From contig CACKFY010000001.1 of the NCBI GenBank assembly GCA_902599495.1, positions 59,968 to 123,967 of the forward strand: a stretch of DNA of 64,000 nucleotides. The letters are read 5' to 3'. Position numbers and translations under genes: made by a program. A model generated the notes under the pieces. It was given only the letters and a program-made list of their open reading frames with translations, was not told the DNA's origin and did not search any database. Positions 28,899 to 38,571 of this stretch are shown here, one piece after another; within the stretch, counting starts at the first letter, position 1, and each line of letters starts with the position of its first letter. The DNA is from an uncultured Pelagibacteraceae bacterium. Its GTDB lineage: Bacteria; Pseudomonadota; Alphaproteobacteria; Pelagibacterales; Pelagibacteraceae.

Positions 28899-28917
28899 TG
28901 GCGTCACATAGGCGCCA
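28899..28917 (+). promoter_or_regulatory. G+C-rich hairpin just before the start of the 28922 gene
   Basis: TGGCGTC (28899-28905) pairs with GGCGCCA (28911-28917) around loop ACATA: six Watson-Crick pairs and one G-U. It is strikingly G+C-rich for this genome and ends four bases before the ATG at 28922, occupying the place where a ribosome-binding site should be. It could hide the start or stabilise a processed 5' end after tRNA-Ser is cut off. No T-run follows, so a terminator role is less likely. Confidence 0.45.
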
Positions 28918-28921
28918 GTAG

Positions 28922-29497
28922 ATGAAAAAAATTAGTAATGAAATTAAAGCACTACAAGATGATATTAAAAGTTTAAAAAAGTCTTTTGATAATTATGATA
29001 ACGAGGTAAACAAACTTCAAAAAATATCGAGTAATTCAATCAAAAGATCAAATCTCGAGCTTATAGTATTTGCCGTAAGGCAGTTAAAAGATGCAATTGA
29101 ATTTGGTTTTCAAAAAAATGTTGCTAGCAGAAGTTTAAACATAACGTTAAATCACCATTGGCAAGCCAAAGAAGTAGGATCTCACATTGGTTGGCATAAA
29201 GAAAGATTTACCCACTCATTACTTGCTAAAAAAGAATTTAAAAAACTCGGTAAAAAATCTAAATTAATTATGGAGCATGTAGTTCCAATGAATGTAATTA
29301 TAGATATGTTACTTAATCTAGAACCATTGAATGAGACAAATGTTAAAAAAATTTTATCTAAATTTTGGAAAGTTATAAGGATAACTAAAAGCGAAGACTT
29401 AAAATTGAATAAATTGGGTTTAAACAGAAAAATGCCAAAGGACTGGGATGGAAAAGATCCCTTAGCTAGATATAAAAAAGCTAAAATAGAACTTTGA
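28922..29497 (+). CDS. Uncharacterised protein, 191 aa, with coiled-coil N-terminus and EHVVP motif
   Basis: Not recognised with confidence. Residues 1-45 are heptad-like ([25 protein letters not shown]) and predict a coiled coil. The middle holds [12 protein letters not shown] and a conserved-looking [15 protein letters not shown], and the C-terminus reads [21 protein letters not shown]. An (E/D)HVVP sequence recalls HNH-type nuclease cores, but a full HNH set is not visible, so nuclease activity is only a guess. The gene stands alone between tRNA-Ser and a terminator hairpin, has no Shine-Dalgarno sequence, and has a hairpin over its start region. Confidence 0.6.
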   Translation: MKKISNEIKALQDDIKSLKKSFDNYDNEVNKLQKISSNSIKRSNLELIVFAVRQLKDAIEFGFQKNVASRSLNITLNHHWQAKEVGSHIGWHKERFTHSLLAKKEFKKLGKKSKLIMEHVVPMNVIIDMLLNLEPLNETNVKKILSKFWKVIRITKSEDLKLNKLGLNRKMPKDWDGKDPLARYKKAKIEL

Positions 29498-29557
29498 TAT
29501 CCACATACAACTAAAAAGAGTCTTAAGATTTAAGTCCGAATCATTTAGATTTCTAAT

Positions 29558-29595
29558 AAGGGCAGCTAAGGGAGACTGAGGCTGCCTTTGCTTTT
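29558..29595 (+). terminator. Rho-independent-type terminator downstream of the 28922 gene
   Basis: AAGGGCAGC (29558-29566) pairs with GCTGCCTTT (29581-29589) through nine pairs (one G-T), loop of 14 bases, followed by GCTTTTTAAG. The stem is G+C-rich against an A+T-rich background. It lies in the 97-bp gap between two convergent genes; the T-rich side favours termination of plus-strand transcripts. Confidence 0.6.
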
Positions 29596-30335
29596 TAAGG
29601 TCTTTTAATTCCAATTACTTTTAAATTTGCTGTTCGATTTATTCTTTCAATTGTCTGATTAATTCCCATAATAACTGTTTTTTTCATGGGCCCGTAAGCA
29701 TGAATAAGTTTTTTATTTGATAAGGCAACTGCAACGTGACCTTTCCAAAAAATAAGATCATTTTTTTTAATTTTTTTTAATTTAATATTTTTTCTAAAAT
29801 ATTTGACCTGATCTTTCGCATCTCTTGGACAGAATTTTTTGTGAAAATTTAAAAAAACCTGTACTAAGGCAGAGCAATCAATTCCTTTGAAAGATTTACC
29901 TCCCCATTTGTATTTAATATTTTTAAAAATATTGATTTTACTAAAAAAATTTTTTTCTTTATAAGAAATTAGTTTAATATCTTTTAAACCTATCCAACCT
30001 TTATTAAATTTAAGAAAATTTGCTTTTTTATCTAAAACTTTTATTTTTGAGCCAAAAGTTAATTTGCTAATTTCTTCTCGTTTGTTTGGAAATTTATAAA
30101 CTTTTGCTTTTAAAACTGCTACTTTATGAGATGGTTTTATGTACTGAGAAAATTTTTTGTTAATCACGTAACCTTTATAATTATCCTCTTTAATTTTTAT
30201 TTTCAGCCATTTTTTTGTTTTTTTTGTAAGTGAGAAACTATCTCCATAAATCATTTGTGTAACAATTTCAGACTTTGTAGAGGGTTTTTTGTAAAGATTA
30301 ATTATTGAAAAGTTGTTAGTTAAGTATTTAGTCAT
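29595..30335 (-). CDS. NlpC/P60 family peptidoglycan hydrolase with SH3-like domains
   Basis: A cysteine peptidase of the NlpC/P60 fold, which cuts gamma-D-Glu to diamino-acid links in murein peptides. Of 246 aa, the first about 130 contain two bacterial SH3-like segments that bind wall peptides. The catalytic domain has GIDCSALVQ (Cys nucleophile near residue 155), GHVAVAL (His) and LIHAYG (third polar residue). No signal peptide is seen, so it probably works on imported muropeptides in the cytoplasm. That agrees with the overlapping upstream AmpG-like permease gene (8 bp overlap) and points to wall recycling. Confidence 0.85.
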   Translation of the reverse strand: MTKYLTNNFSIINLYKKPSTKSEIVTQMIYGDSFSLTKKTKKWLKIKIKEDNYKGYVINKKFSQYIKPSHKVAVLKAKVYKFPNKREEISKLTFGSKIKVLDKKANFLKFNKGWIGLKDIKLISYKEKNFFSKINIFKNIKYKWGGKSFKGIDCSALVQVFLNFHKKFCPRDAKDQVKYFRKNIKLKKIKKNDLIFWKGHVAVALSNKKLIHAYGPMKKTVIMGINQTIERINRTANLKVIGIKRP

Positions 30336-31701
30336 TTAATTTGAGTTTATCTTTAATCATGTAAAGAAAGATAAGAGAAGGTATTACCATTACTGCAGTG
30401 ATTATAAAGAAAATACCCCAATCTCCATTTAACCAATCAACCAAAGCTCCAGATGATGCAGCTAAAGTTGTTCTTCCAGCTGTACCGATAGAGGCAAGAA
30501 GAGCATATTGAGTTGCAGTATAGGTCCTATCCACGAGCATTGAAATGAAAGCTACAAATGCTACTGTCGCAAATGCTGCTGCCATGTCATCAAATATAAC
30601 TGCTATAGCAAACAATAATTCTGATTTTCCTGACCAAGCTAGTAAAGAAAACAATAAATTTGTTGAGGCCATCAATATACCAGATACAAACATTGCTTTA
30701 ATAACACCAGAACGAATTGCAAATAGTCCTCCAAGTAGAGTAAAAATTACTGTTGTGACCCATCCAAGTCCCTTCGAATAAAGGGCTATATCAGATTTTG
30801 TAAAACCAATTTCTTTATAAAATATTACTGACATTCTGCCTAAGAAAGCTTCACCAATTTTAAAAAGGAATACAAATCCTAAAATTGCTATTGCAATATT
30901 AAAACCATTTTTTTTAAAAAAACTGATTACTGGCCCTATTACAGTTCCTGCCAACCAAGCAAAAACTTTAACCAAAATACTGGAAGAACCAAGTTTATTT
31001 TCAATCATTTCGTCAGTTTGCCTTTGATTCTCTGTTCTATTAGTTGGTTGTGGTTCATTTACAAACATTAGACAAATGTTGCAAAAAATAATGACTATTC
31101 CTAAAACTAAAAAAGTTATTTGCCAATAGTTCTGAAAACCTGCTTGTTGAAAGAATTCAGCTGAGTTAAGAGCCATCACACCACCTAACTTATATCCAGT
31201 CCACCAACCAACTACGGCCATTGCTGCACCTGCCTGCATCGACTTACCTTCGTGCTCACCAATTTGTTCAATTCTTAAAGCATCTACCGTAATGTCTTGA
31301 GTTGCCGATGCTACAGCAATGATAAGACCTATGCTAATTACAAGTGCTAAATTTGTAGTTGGGTTTATTAAGCTCCAACTAATCAAACTCAATAAAATGA
31401 TTGTTTGCATGGTAATAATCCATCCACGCCTATGACCTACTTTTTTTGTTAACCAAGGAATTCTAATTCTATCAATAATTGGTGCCCAAAGATAATTAAA
31501 TGCATATACAGCAAATATTAAACCTGCCCAACCTATTGTACTTCTGCTCAAACCATCCTCTTGTAACCAAAGACTTAAACTGCTCCCTATTATTACCCAT
31601 GGGAACCCGCTTATCGCTCCAAGTAATAATATTTTGAGCATTCTTTGATCAAAATAAACTTTAAAATTTTCTGAAAGTGTTTGTTTTTTGTAAATTTCCA
31701 T
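30328..31701 (-). CDS. ampG: AmpG-like muropeptide permease (MFS)
   Basis: A 457-aa MFS transporter with 12 or more hydrophobic helices. The first helices read SGFPWVIIGSSLSLWLQEDGLS and FNYLWAPIIDR, the typical start of AmpG proteins, which import anhydromuropeptides with protons. VGHRRGW between helices 2 and 3 is the MFS loop motif. The downstream overlapping NlpC/P60 hydrolase supports a recycling role. Other SLC33/AmpG-like MFS proteins with different substrates exist, so the substrate is inferred. Confidence 0.78.
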   Translation of the reverse strand: MEIYKKQTLSENFKVYFDQRMLKILLLGAISGFPWVIIGSSLSLWLQEDGLSRSTIGWAGLIFAVYAFNYLWAPIIDRIRIPWLTKKVGHRRGWIITMQTIILLSLISWSLINPTTNLALVISIGLIIAVASATQDITVDALRIEQIGEHEGKSMQAGAAMAVVGWWTGYKLGGVMALNSAEFFQQAGFQNYWQITFLVLGIVIIFCNICLMFVNEPQPTNRTENQRQTDEMIENKLGSSSILVKVFAWLAGTVIGPVISFFKKNGFNIAIAILGFVFLFKIGEAFLGRMSVIFYKEIGFTKSDIALYSKGLGWVTTVIFTLLGGLFAIRSGVIKAMFVSGILMASTNLLFSLLAWSGKSELLFAIAVIFDDMAAAFATVAFVAFISMLVDRTYTATQYALLASIGTAGRTTLAASSGALVDWLNGDWGIFFIITAVMVIPSLIFLYMIKDKLKLND

Positions 31702-31704
31702 AAA

Positions 31705-33153
31705 TTAATTTCTCCAAAAGGAAGGAAAAAATAAAACTAAAACAGCAAATAATTCTAATCTACCCAATAACATTCCAAAAGCTAAAATCCATTTTGAAAT
31801 ATCCGGTATATTCTTATAATTCCCATTTGGCCCAATTACATCTCCTAGGCCAGGGCCTACGTTTGAAATAGCACTTGCTGCCCCTGAAATAGCAGTCAAA
31901 AAATCAAGTCCCGTTATAGATAGCAATAAAGCAATTATCAAAAATATAAATAAGAAAGAAAATATAAAAGTTATTACAGATTTAATAAAATCATCAGAAA
32001 TTTTTTGATTATTGTACTTAATAAAAATAACACTATTTGGTGATATAAGTTTTACTAATTGGTTTTTTAAAAAAATTAGTAACATTTGCAATCTAAATAT
32101 TTTTATCCCACATGCTGTCGATCCAGCACAACCACCAATGAACATTAAAAATAAAAAAAATATAAGGGAAAAATTTCCCCATAAGCCAAAATCGTCAGTC
32201 ACATATCCAGTCCCTGATAAAATAGATATTACATTAAAAAAAGAAATTCTTAGATTTTCAAAAAAATTCATTTCGTTATTTATAATAAAAAGGTAAGTGA
32301 CCATAATAATAATTGATATTATTAAAATATTTATAAAACCTTTTATTTGAACATCCTCTTTGAAAATTTTTTTATTACCTTTGATGAACTTCAGATAAGT
32401 TATAAAAGGTATGCTCCCTAAGATTATAAAAATGCTAGCCACTATTTCAATATTAGAGTTGCTAAAAAACCCTATAGATTTATTATGAGTAGAAAAACCT
32501 CCAGTAGCTAAAGTAGTCATAGAGTGAGCCACACTATCAAAAATCGTCATACCAAAAAACCAATAAAAAAAAGCGCACAAAAAGGTTAAACTAAAATAAG
32601 TTACGATTAGAATTGTAGCAACCTCTAAGGTTCTTGGTAAAATTTTTTCAGCAGACAAGGGACCTTCCATTTTGAAAAGCTGCATACCTCCAACTTTCAA
32701 TAAAGGTAAAATAGTAATTGCCATTACAATAATTCCTATCCCGCCCAACCATTGCATTATAGCTCGCCATAATAAAATACTTTTAGGAGTACTTTCTAAG
32801 TCAGTTATTACTGTAGCCCCGGTAGTAGTTATTCCAGACATGCTTTCAAAGAAAGCCTCACTTATAGTGAATGAAATTGGTGACAATAAAAATGGCAGAC
32901 TACCAAAAGCTGCAATCATTAACCAAGCTAAAGCTGAAAACAAAAAGGTTTGTTGCAAATTTAATTTAAATTGTTTTTCTAAATTAGCCAAAATAAATAA
33001 AATTCCTATAAAAATTGTTATAAAAGATGCTCCAACGAAAGCATGATTATTTTCATTTTGTAAAATTTGAACAGCATAAGGAATAAGCATCGAAGATCCT
33101 AAAATTGTTAGTAAGACACCTATTAAGAAGAAAACTGTTTTATATGATGACAT
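31705..33153 (-). CDS. trkH: Trk-type potassium uptake protein, TrkH
   Basis: The membrane subunit of a Trk/Ktr potassium transporter. The protein is polytopic, with four pore loops: TTTGATVITDLEST, LATGGFSTHNKSIG, LSGTGYVTDDFG and SNVGPGLGDVIGP, all showing the expected selectivity-filter glycine region. ATG 33153 (MSSYKTVFFLIG, 482 aa) is chosen over an open start at 33222, because TrkH proteins begin with this first helix and the later start leaves 92 bp for promoters towards lysK. TrkA is not in the window. Confidence 0.9.
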   Translation of the reverse strand: MSSYKTVFFLIGVLLTILGSSMLIPYAVQILQNENNHAFVGASFITIFIGILFILANLEKQFKLNLQQTFLFSALAWLMIAAFGSLPFLLSPISFTISEAFFESMSGITTTGATVITDLESTPKSILLWRAIMQWLGGIGIIVMAITILPLLKVGGMQLFKMEGPLSAEKILPRTLEVATILIVTYFSLTFLCAFFYWFFGMTIFDSVAHSMTTLATGGFSTHNKSIGFFSNSNIEIVASIFIILGSIPFITYLKFIKGNKKIFKEDVQIKGFINILIISIIIMVTYLFIINNEMNFFENLRISFFNVISILSGTGYVTDDFGLWGNFSLIFFLFLMFIGGCAGSTACGIKIFRLQMLLIFLKNQLVKLISPNSVIFIKYNNQKISDDFIKSVITFIFSFLFIFLIIALLLSITGLDFLTAISGAASAISNVGPGLGDVIGPNGNYKNIPDISKWILAFGMLLGRLELFAVLVLFFPSFWRN

Positions 33154-33245
33154 CAGTATGAGACTATTTAAATACCAAAAAAATTCAACTGTATTTAATA
33201 AATTAAAAACTGTATTATACAAAGAAAATTTTATAAACCTCTATT

Positions 33246-34808
33246 ATGTCAGAAAATAATGTGATTCAGTCATCTTCAGCATGGCCCTTTGTAGAAATAA
33301 GAAAATTGCTTAAAGAAAGAAAAAATCTAATTAAAGAAAAAAATAAAATTATATTTCAAACAGGCTATGGACCTAGTGGTCTGCCTCATATAGGAACATT
33401 TGGTGAGGTAGCAAGAACCACAATGATGATTAACGCATTACGTCACATAAATAACACAAGTACTGAGCTTATTACCTTTTCTGACGATATGGATGGATTG
33501 AGAAAAGTTCCTGATAATATTCCTAACGATGAAATTTTAAAAAATAATCTCGGTAAACCACTTACTTCTATTCCAGATCCTTTTGGAAAATTTAAAAGTT
33601 TTGCAGAACACAACAATACAATGTTAAAAGAATTTTTAAATAAATTTAATTTTGAATTCTCATTTAAAAGCTCAACAGAAAATTACAAAAATGGAACATT
33701 TAATGAATCTTTAAAAAGAGTAGCGGAAAAATACGAAGATATAATGAGTATTATTTTGCCAACTCTTAGAACTGAGAGAAGAAAAACATATAGTCCTTTT
33801 CTACCAGTGTGTCCAGAAACAGGAAAAGTTTTAGAGATTCCAATGTTAAACTTAGAAAAAAAAACTGGTAGAATAACTTTTGATAATAGTGGTAAAAAAA
33901 TACAAACAAGTATTTTTGACGGCAATTGTAAATTACAATGGAAAGTTGATTGGGCAATGAGATGGTTCACTTTTGACGTAGACTTTGAAATGTATGGAAA
34001 AGATCTCACTGAGAGCGCTATATTATCAAGCAAGGTCTGTAAAATTTTAGGAAAAATTCCTCCAAACGGTTTTGCCTACGAACTATTTTTAGACGAAAAA
34101 GGGGAAAAAATTTCTAAATCAAAAGGAAATGGTATTACAATAGACGAGTGGCTCAATTATGCATCTCCTGAAAGCCTTTCATTGTATATGTATCAAAATC
34201 CTAAACGAGCAAAAAAACTTTACTCAGATGTAGTGCCTAAAGCAGTAGATGAATATTTGTCTTTTATTGAAAAATTTCCAGAACAAAAAGAAAAAGACAA
34301 ATTATTAAATCCTGTTTGGCATGTGCATAATGGTAAACCACCTAAAGAAAAAATAGTAATGTCTTTTTCAATGCTTTTAAATTTAGTTGGATCAAGCAAT
34401 GCAGATGATAAAAAAATATTATGGAAATTTATCAATAGGTTTCACAAAAATGTTAATCCAGAAAGTAACCCGGTATTAGATAGTTTAACAGTGCATGCTA
34501 TAAAATTTTTCAAAGATAAGCTTAAACCGAAAAAAAATTACAAAAAACCCGATGAAAAAGAAAAAATAGCATTGACTAATCTTGCTTTAAAAATCAAAAA
34601 AATAAATGAAAATACGCCACCGGAAGAAATTCAAACTTTAGTTTATTCAGTTGGGAAAGAAAATGGTTATGAGAAAAATTTAAGAGATTGGTTTAAGTTA
34701 ATTTATCAAGTTTTATTTGGTGATATTGACGGCCCAAGAATGGGTTTCTTTATAAGTTTTTTTGGTGTCAAAGAAACTATTAAACTGATAAAAGATAAAA
34801 TTAAATAA
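33246..34808 (+). CDS. lysK: Lysyl-tRNA synthetase, class I
   Basis: A class I (Rossmann) LysRS, the archaeal/alphaproteobacterial form unrelated to the class II LysS. The 520-aa chain carries the HIGH-type motif GPSGLPHIGTFGE (about 37-49) and the KMSKS-type motif KISKSKGN near residue 288. The C-terminal alpha-helical anticodon domain is complete. The gene begins 92 bp from the divergent trkH and runs into pyrD with no gap after its stop. Confidence 0.95.
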   Translation: MSENNVIQSSSAWPFVEIRKLLKERKNLIKEKNKIIFQTGYGPSGLPHIGTFGEVARTTMMINALRHINNTSTELITFSDDMDGLRKVPDNIPNDEILKNNLGKPLTSIPDPFGKFKSFAEHNNTMLKEFLNKFNFEFSFKSSTENYKNGTFNESLKRVAEKYEDIMSIILPTLRTERRKTYSPFLPVCPETGKVLEIPMLNLEKKTGRITFDNSGKKIQTSIFDGNCKLQWKVDWAMRWFTFDVDFEMYGKDLTESAILSSKVCKILGKIPPNGFAYELFLDEKGEKISKSKGNGITIDEWLNYASPESLSLYMYQNPKRAKKLYSDVVPKAVDEYLSFIEKFPEQKEKDKLLNPVWHVHNGKPPKEKIVMSFSMLLNLVGSSNADDKKILWKFINRFHKNVNPESNPVLDSLTVHAIKFFKDKLKPKKNYKKPDEKEKIALTNLALKIKKINENTPPEEIQTLVYSVGKENGYEKNLRDWFKLIYQVLFGDIDGPRMGFFISFFGVKETIKLIKDKIK

Positions 34809-35855
34809 ATGTATTCACTGCTTAAGCAATTCATTTTTAAAATAGACCCAGAAATGGCCCATGATTTAGCGATTAAGTCTTTAAAGTATAATTTTTTACC
34901 AGAGGAAATATTTAAAGTAAAAAATGAAGAAATTCTTGAGACAAAAGTTTTTAATACAAAAATAAAAAATCCGATTGGTTTAGCAGCTGGTTTTGATAAA
35001 AGTGCTGAAGTTTATAATTCTTTATTCAGATTTGGTTTTGGATTTATTGAAGTAGGTACTGTAACTCCAAAAAAACAATTTGGAAACCCGAAGCCTAGAG
35101 TGTTTAGACTTGAGAACGATAAAGCCTTAATAAATAGATTAGGCTTTAATAATGATGGTTTAGAAAAGGTTTCTAATAGACTTGAAAAAAATTCCCCCTC
35201 TGGTTTTTTAGGAATTAACATTGGCCCAAATAAAGATAGCAATGATAGAATAGATGATTATATCAAATGCTTAAAAGCAATACATGCATTTGCAAATTAC
35301 ATAACTATAAATATTTCCTCACCTAATACTCCAGGCCTCAGAGACTTCCATAAAGAAAGAACTTTACAAAATCTTCTAGAGAAAATTACCGAATTTAAAA
35401 AAAAAAGTAAAATTCAAAAACCTTTAGTTTTAAAAGTTTCTCCTGATATAGACGACACTAATATAAACCACATAATTGAGTTAATTAAAAAATTTAAAAT
35501 TAGTGGAATAATAATTTCTAATACCACTGATAAAAACAGAGAAAATTTAGTTGGAAAAAATAAAAAGGAGATTGGAGGTTTATCTGGAGAACCACTAATC
35601 AACATATCTAATGATTTGATAAAAAAATTTTATAAACAAACCAAAGGAGAGATTACGATTATTGGAGTAGGAGGTGTTAGCTCAGGTTTTACAGCTTTCG
35701 AAAAACTAAAATCTGGCGCAAATTTGTTGCAATTGTATACTGGAATGGTTTATGAGGGGCCTGGAATAGTAAAAAAGATTAAAACTGAATTAATCGATAT
35801 ATTAGAAAAAGAAAAAATTAAAAATGTGAGTGAAATTATAGGCATTAGTTCATAA
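34809..35855 (+). CDS. pyrD: Dihydroorotate dehydrogenase (quinone), class 2
   Basis: Fourth step of pyrimidine synthesis, passing electrons to ubiquinone at the inner membrane. The N-terminal helices (MYSLLKQFIFKIDPEMAHDLA) are the class 2 membrane-binding part, followed by the TIM barrel: NPIGLAAGFDKSAEV, INRLGFNNDGLE, NISSPNTPGLRDF with the catalytic Ser, and GVGGVSSGFTAFEKLKSGA for FMN phosphate. 348 aa, typical. It abuts the lysK stop. Confidence 0.95.
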   Translation: MYSLLKQFIFKIDPEMAHDLAIKSLKYNFLPEEIFKVKNEEILETKVFNTKIKNPIGLAAGFDKSAEVYNSLFRFGFGFIEVGTVTPKKQFGNPKPRVFRLENDKALINRLGFNNDGLEKVSNRLEKNSPSGFLGINIGPNKDSNDRIDDYIKCLKAIHAFANYITINISSPNTPGLRDFHKERTLQNLLEKITEFKKKSKIQKPLVLKVSPDIDDTNINHIIELIKKFKISGIIISNTTDKNRENLVGKNKKEIGGLSGEPLINISNDLIKKFYKQTKGEITIIGVGGVSSGFTAFEKLKSGANLLQLYTGMVYEGPGIVKKIKTELIDILEKEKIKNVSEIIGISS

Positions 35856-35862
35856 TTAACTC

Positions 35863-35891
35863 TTGACCAAATTAAAGCTTGCAACTATACA
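35863..35891 (+). promoter_or_regulatory. Strong sigma70-type promoter for rpmB
   Basis: TTGACC (35863-35868) and TATACA (35886-35891) are separated by exactly 17 bases, five of six and five of six consensus matches. Predicted transcription start is near 35898, about five bases before the rpmB ATG at 35903. It lies just after the pyrD stop. No Shine-Dalgarno sequence precedes that ATG, consistent with a leaderless or nearly leaderless message. Confidence 0.6.
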
Positions 35892-35902
35892 ATTCATTTA
35901 TT

Positions 35903-36181
35903 ATGACGAAAAAATGTGAACTTACAGGAGTTTTACCTTTAAAAGGACATAACGTGAGTCACTCAAATAATAAAACTAAAAGACGTTTTTTACCAAATCT
36001 TAAAAAAATTTCTTTCAAAAGTGACATTTTAAAGAGAAATATTAGACTCAATGTGAGTAACGCAGCGTTAAGAACTGTAGATTTTAAAGGTGGATTAGAC
36101 AAGTTTTTAAAAACAGCAAAAAGTAAAAATTTATCTAAAAGGGTTAAAAAGTTAAAACTCTCAATCGTTTCACAAAAATAA
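35903..36181 (+). CDS. rpmB: Ribosomal protein L28
   Basis: A 92-aa 50S protein starting MTKKCELTG, with KGHNVSHSNNKTKRRFLPNL, the L28 signature. An in-frame upstream codon at 35879 would add eight residues (MQLYNSFI) absent from L28 proteins and lies within the promoter, so ATG 35903 is preferred. It is followed five bases later by the YhhQ-like transporter gene. Confidence 0.95.
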   Translation: MTKKCELTGVLPLKGHNVSHSNNKTKRRFLPNLKKISFKSDILKRNIRLNVSNAALRTVDFKGGLDKFLKTAKSKNLSKRVKKLKLSIVSQK

Positions 36182-36186
36182 TTTAA

Positions 36187-36780
36187 ATGTTGACTGAAAA
36201 AAAAAGAAACTTGTTCTTTATATTATCTTTTTTTATGGGAACTGTTGTAATCGCTTCAAATTATTTAGTGCAATTTCCCGTCAAGCTATACAATTTAGAA
36301 AACATACTTACTTATGGGGCTTTCAGCTATCCAATTACTTTTCTTATTACTGATTTAGCTAACAGAGCCTTTGGAAAAAATATTGCACGTTATGTTGTTT
36401 TAGTTGGTTTTTTAATAGGAATATCCCTAACGTTGTTTGTTTCAACAAATTTTTCGGACATAATTTCAATTAGAATTGCAATTGGATCTGCCACAGCCTT
36501 TTTTATTGCACAAAATCTTGATGTAAATATTTTTGACAAGTTAAGAAAAAAAAAATGGTACATAGCTCCACTAATATCTTCAATTTTTGGATCGACCGTA
36601 GATACTTTTCTTTTTTTCTCCATTGCATTTTATAGCACTGGCATACCTTGGTTTACATTAGCGATAGGTGACCTAATGATTAAATTAATTGTGGCATTAC
36701 TAATGTTAATACCTTTTAGGCTGCTAATAATTAAGATTAATGATTTTGCAGATTTAAAAATTAAAAATTTAAATTATTAA
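36187..36780 (+). CDS. yhhQ: Queuosine precursor transporter, VUT/DUF165 family
   Basis: A 197-aa membrane protein with about six helices. The conserved VUT features are visible: SNYLVQFPV near residue 25, [19 protein letters not shown] with the acidic and basic residues of the family, and [16 protein letters not shown]. coli YhhQ imports the queuosine precursors preQ0/preQ1. The name is from family membership; no queuosine gene is adjacent. It converges with cobT, overlapping by 4 bp. Confidence 0.85.
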   Translation: MLTEKKRNLFFILSFFMGTVVIASNYLVQFPVKLYNLENILTYGAFSYPITFLITDLANRAFGKNIARYVVLVGFLIGISLTLFVSTNFSDIISIRIAIGSATAFFIAQNLDVNIFDKLRKKKWYIAPLISSIFGSTVDTFLFFSIAFYSTGIPWFTLAIGDLMIKLIVALLMLIPFRLLIIKINDFADLKIKNLNY

Positions 36781-38570
36781 TTCAATACTCTCTTTTCGTC
36801 TTTAAATAAGTCAGTTAATTGATTTATCATTACATCACCCAGATCTTGAACGTCAGTAATTTTGACTGCCTTTTTATAATATCTTGTAACATCGTGTCCG
36901 ATACCAATTGCCAAAAGCTCAACATTTGATTTATCTTCAATCCAACTTACAGTATTTTTTAAGTTTGTTTCTAAAAAATCACTTGAATTTGTGGATAGAG
37001 TAGAGTCATCAACTGGAGCACCATCAGATATAACCATTAAAATTTTTCTTTCCTCTTTTCTTTTTGACATTTTTTCAAATGCCCATTTCAAAGCTTCTCC
37101 ATCAATATTTTCTTTTAGCAGACCTTCTTTTAACATAAGGCCCATATTTTTTTTTGCAATTCTCCATGGTGTGTCTGCTGACTTATAAATAATATGTCTT
37201 AAGTCATTTAGCCTTCCCGGAGATTTAGGCTTGTCATTTTTCATCCATAGCTCTCTACTCGAACCACCTTTCCAATGCTTTGTTGTAAATCCTAAAATTT
37301 CCACTTTTACTGAGCATCTCTCTAATGTTCTTGATAAAATATCAGCGCAGATTGCTGCAACTGAAATTGGCTTTCCCCTCATTGAACCCGAATTATCAAT
37401 AAGAATAGTTACTAATGTATCTTTGAACTCAATTTCTTTTTCTTTTTTAAATGACAATGAATTTAAGGGATCAATTATAATTCTTGGAAGTTTCGAAGTA
37501 TCCAAAGTTCCTTCCTCTAAATCAAAATCCCAAGATCGATTTTGCTTTGCTAGAAGTTTTCTTTGAAGTTTATTAGCAAGTTTTGAAATAAAACTTTTTA
37601 ATTGTAATAGTTGTTGATCTAAATTTTGTCTCAATCTAAACAATTCTTCTTCAGTCTCAAGGTCTTCTGCTGTTATTACTTCATCAAATTCTTGAGTATA
37701 AAATTTGTATTTTTGATCACCAAAATTATTTTTTGCTCTCATTCTTTTTTCAGAATCGTTAGAAACTTCCTCAACTTCTATCTCGCTCGTATCATTATCA
37801 TTGTCATCAGCTAAATTATCTAGCTCAGGCACACTAGTATCAATTGCCATTTCTTGATTTTCGTCAAATTTGGATTCTTTCTTTTGATTTGAGTCATCCT
37901 TATTACTCACCTCTTTGTTATTATCATCTTCTTTTTTATTGTCCATTTCTTCATAATCAGAAGTTTCCTCAATTTCTAACTTTTTAATAATTTCAGAAAT
38001 AGCAGAATTAAAAATTTCTTGATTATCAAGATTTTCTCTTATTTTATTAATATTTGCTTTAAATATTTTATCAAAATTTTTTTTATATTTAGCTGGAATT
38101 TCATGTATCTTTTTTTCTTCATTAATTTTAAAAAGTTCATTTCTTAAATAATTCTCAAATGCAAAGTAGATATTTTCTTGTTTATTCTGAGTAGGTTTTT
38201 GTTTTAAGTAAAAATTTAATAAATTTTCTTTTATTCCTTTGTACTCTTGAGTTCCTAAAGTTTCATATCTTATTTTCTCTGCTAATTTGTATAATTTTTT
38301 AGCTTTAGATCCTGTCGGCTCAAAATTTTTAAATATTTTTTTATCGCTATATCTTAATTTGAGAGACTCTGAGTCCGCCAGAGCTCTTGTTAAATCAAAA
38401 TTTATTTTATTTTCAAACTCATTTATTTCTGGCAGTTTTAATTTATTTTCTTCACTAATAATATCTTGTCCATTAAAAGTTATTTCAATATCATCCTTAT
38501 TTGATATTGATTTAATAGTTGACTTTATTGCAACTTTGAAATTTTCTAATATTTCTTCTTTTTTCTGCAC
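36777..38570 (-). CDS. cobT: CobT-like protein with VWA domain
   Basis: A homologue of the CobT subunit of aerobic cobaltochelatase. In 597 aa there is an N-terminal helical domain, a long acidic low-complexity region (about 205-275, rich in Asp/Glu/Asn/Ser), and a C-terminal von Willebrand factor A domain whose MIDAS begins [10 protein letters not shown] near residue 390, with [11 protein letters not shown] and ISDGAPVDD following. CobT works with the AAA+ partner CobS to drive CobN. No CobN or other cobalamin gene is in this window, so it may serve another metal-chelatase or chaperone role. It begins one base after the cobS stop. Confidence 0.85.
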   Translation of the reverse strand: MQKKEEILENFKVAIKSTIKSISNKDDIEITFNGQDIISEENKLKLPEINEFENKINFDLTRALADSESLKLRYSDKKIFKNFEPTGSKAKKLYKLAEKIRYETLGTQEYKGIKENLLNFYLKQKPTQNKQENIYFAFENYLRNELFKINEEKKIHEIPAKYKKNFDKIFKANINKIRENLDNQEIFNSAISEIIKKLEIEETSDYEEMDNKKEDDNNKEVSNKDDSNQKKESKFDENQEMAIDTSVPELDNLADDNDNDTSEIEVEEVSNDSEKRMRAKNNFGDQKYKFYTQEFDEVITAEDLETEEELFRLRQNLDQQLLQLKSFISKLANKLQRKLLAKQNRSWDFDLEEGTLDTSKLPRIIIDPLNSLSFKKEKEIEFKDTLVTILIDNSGSMRGKPISVAAICADILSRTLERCSVKVEILGFTTKHWKGGSSRELWMKNDKPKSPGRLNDLRHIIYKSADTPWRIAKKNMGLMLKEGLLKENIDGEALKWAFEKMSKRKEERKILMVISDGAPVDDSTLSTNSSDFLETNLKNTVSWIEDKSNVELLAIGIGHDVTRYYKKAVKITDVQDLGDVMINQLTDLFKDEKRVLN

Positions 38571-38571
38571 T

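Noticed and set aside
32012..33046. Plus-strand frames opposite trkH
   Set aside because: Shadows of TrkH; no motif, no ribosome-binding site, and trkH pore loops are intact.
33154..33222. Longer N-terminus of trkH
   Set aside because: It would add 23 residues unlike TrkH and leave only 23 bp to lysK for two promoters.
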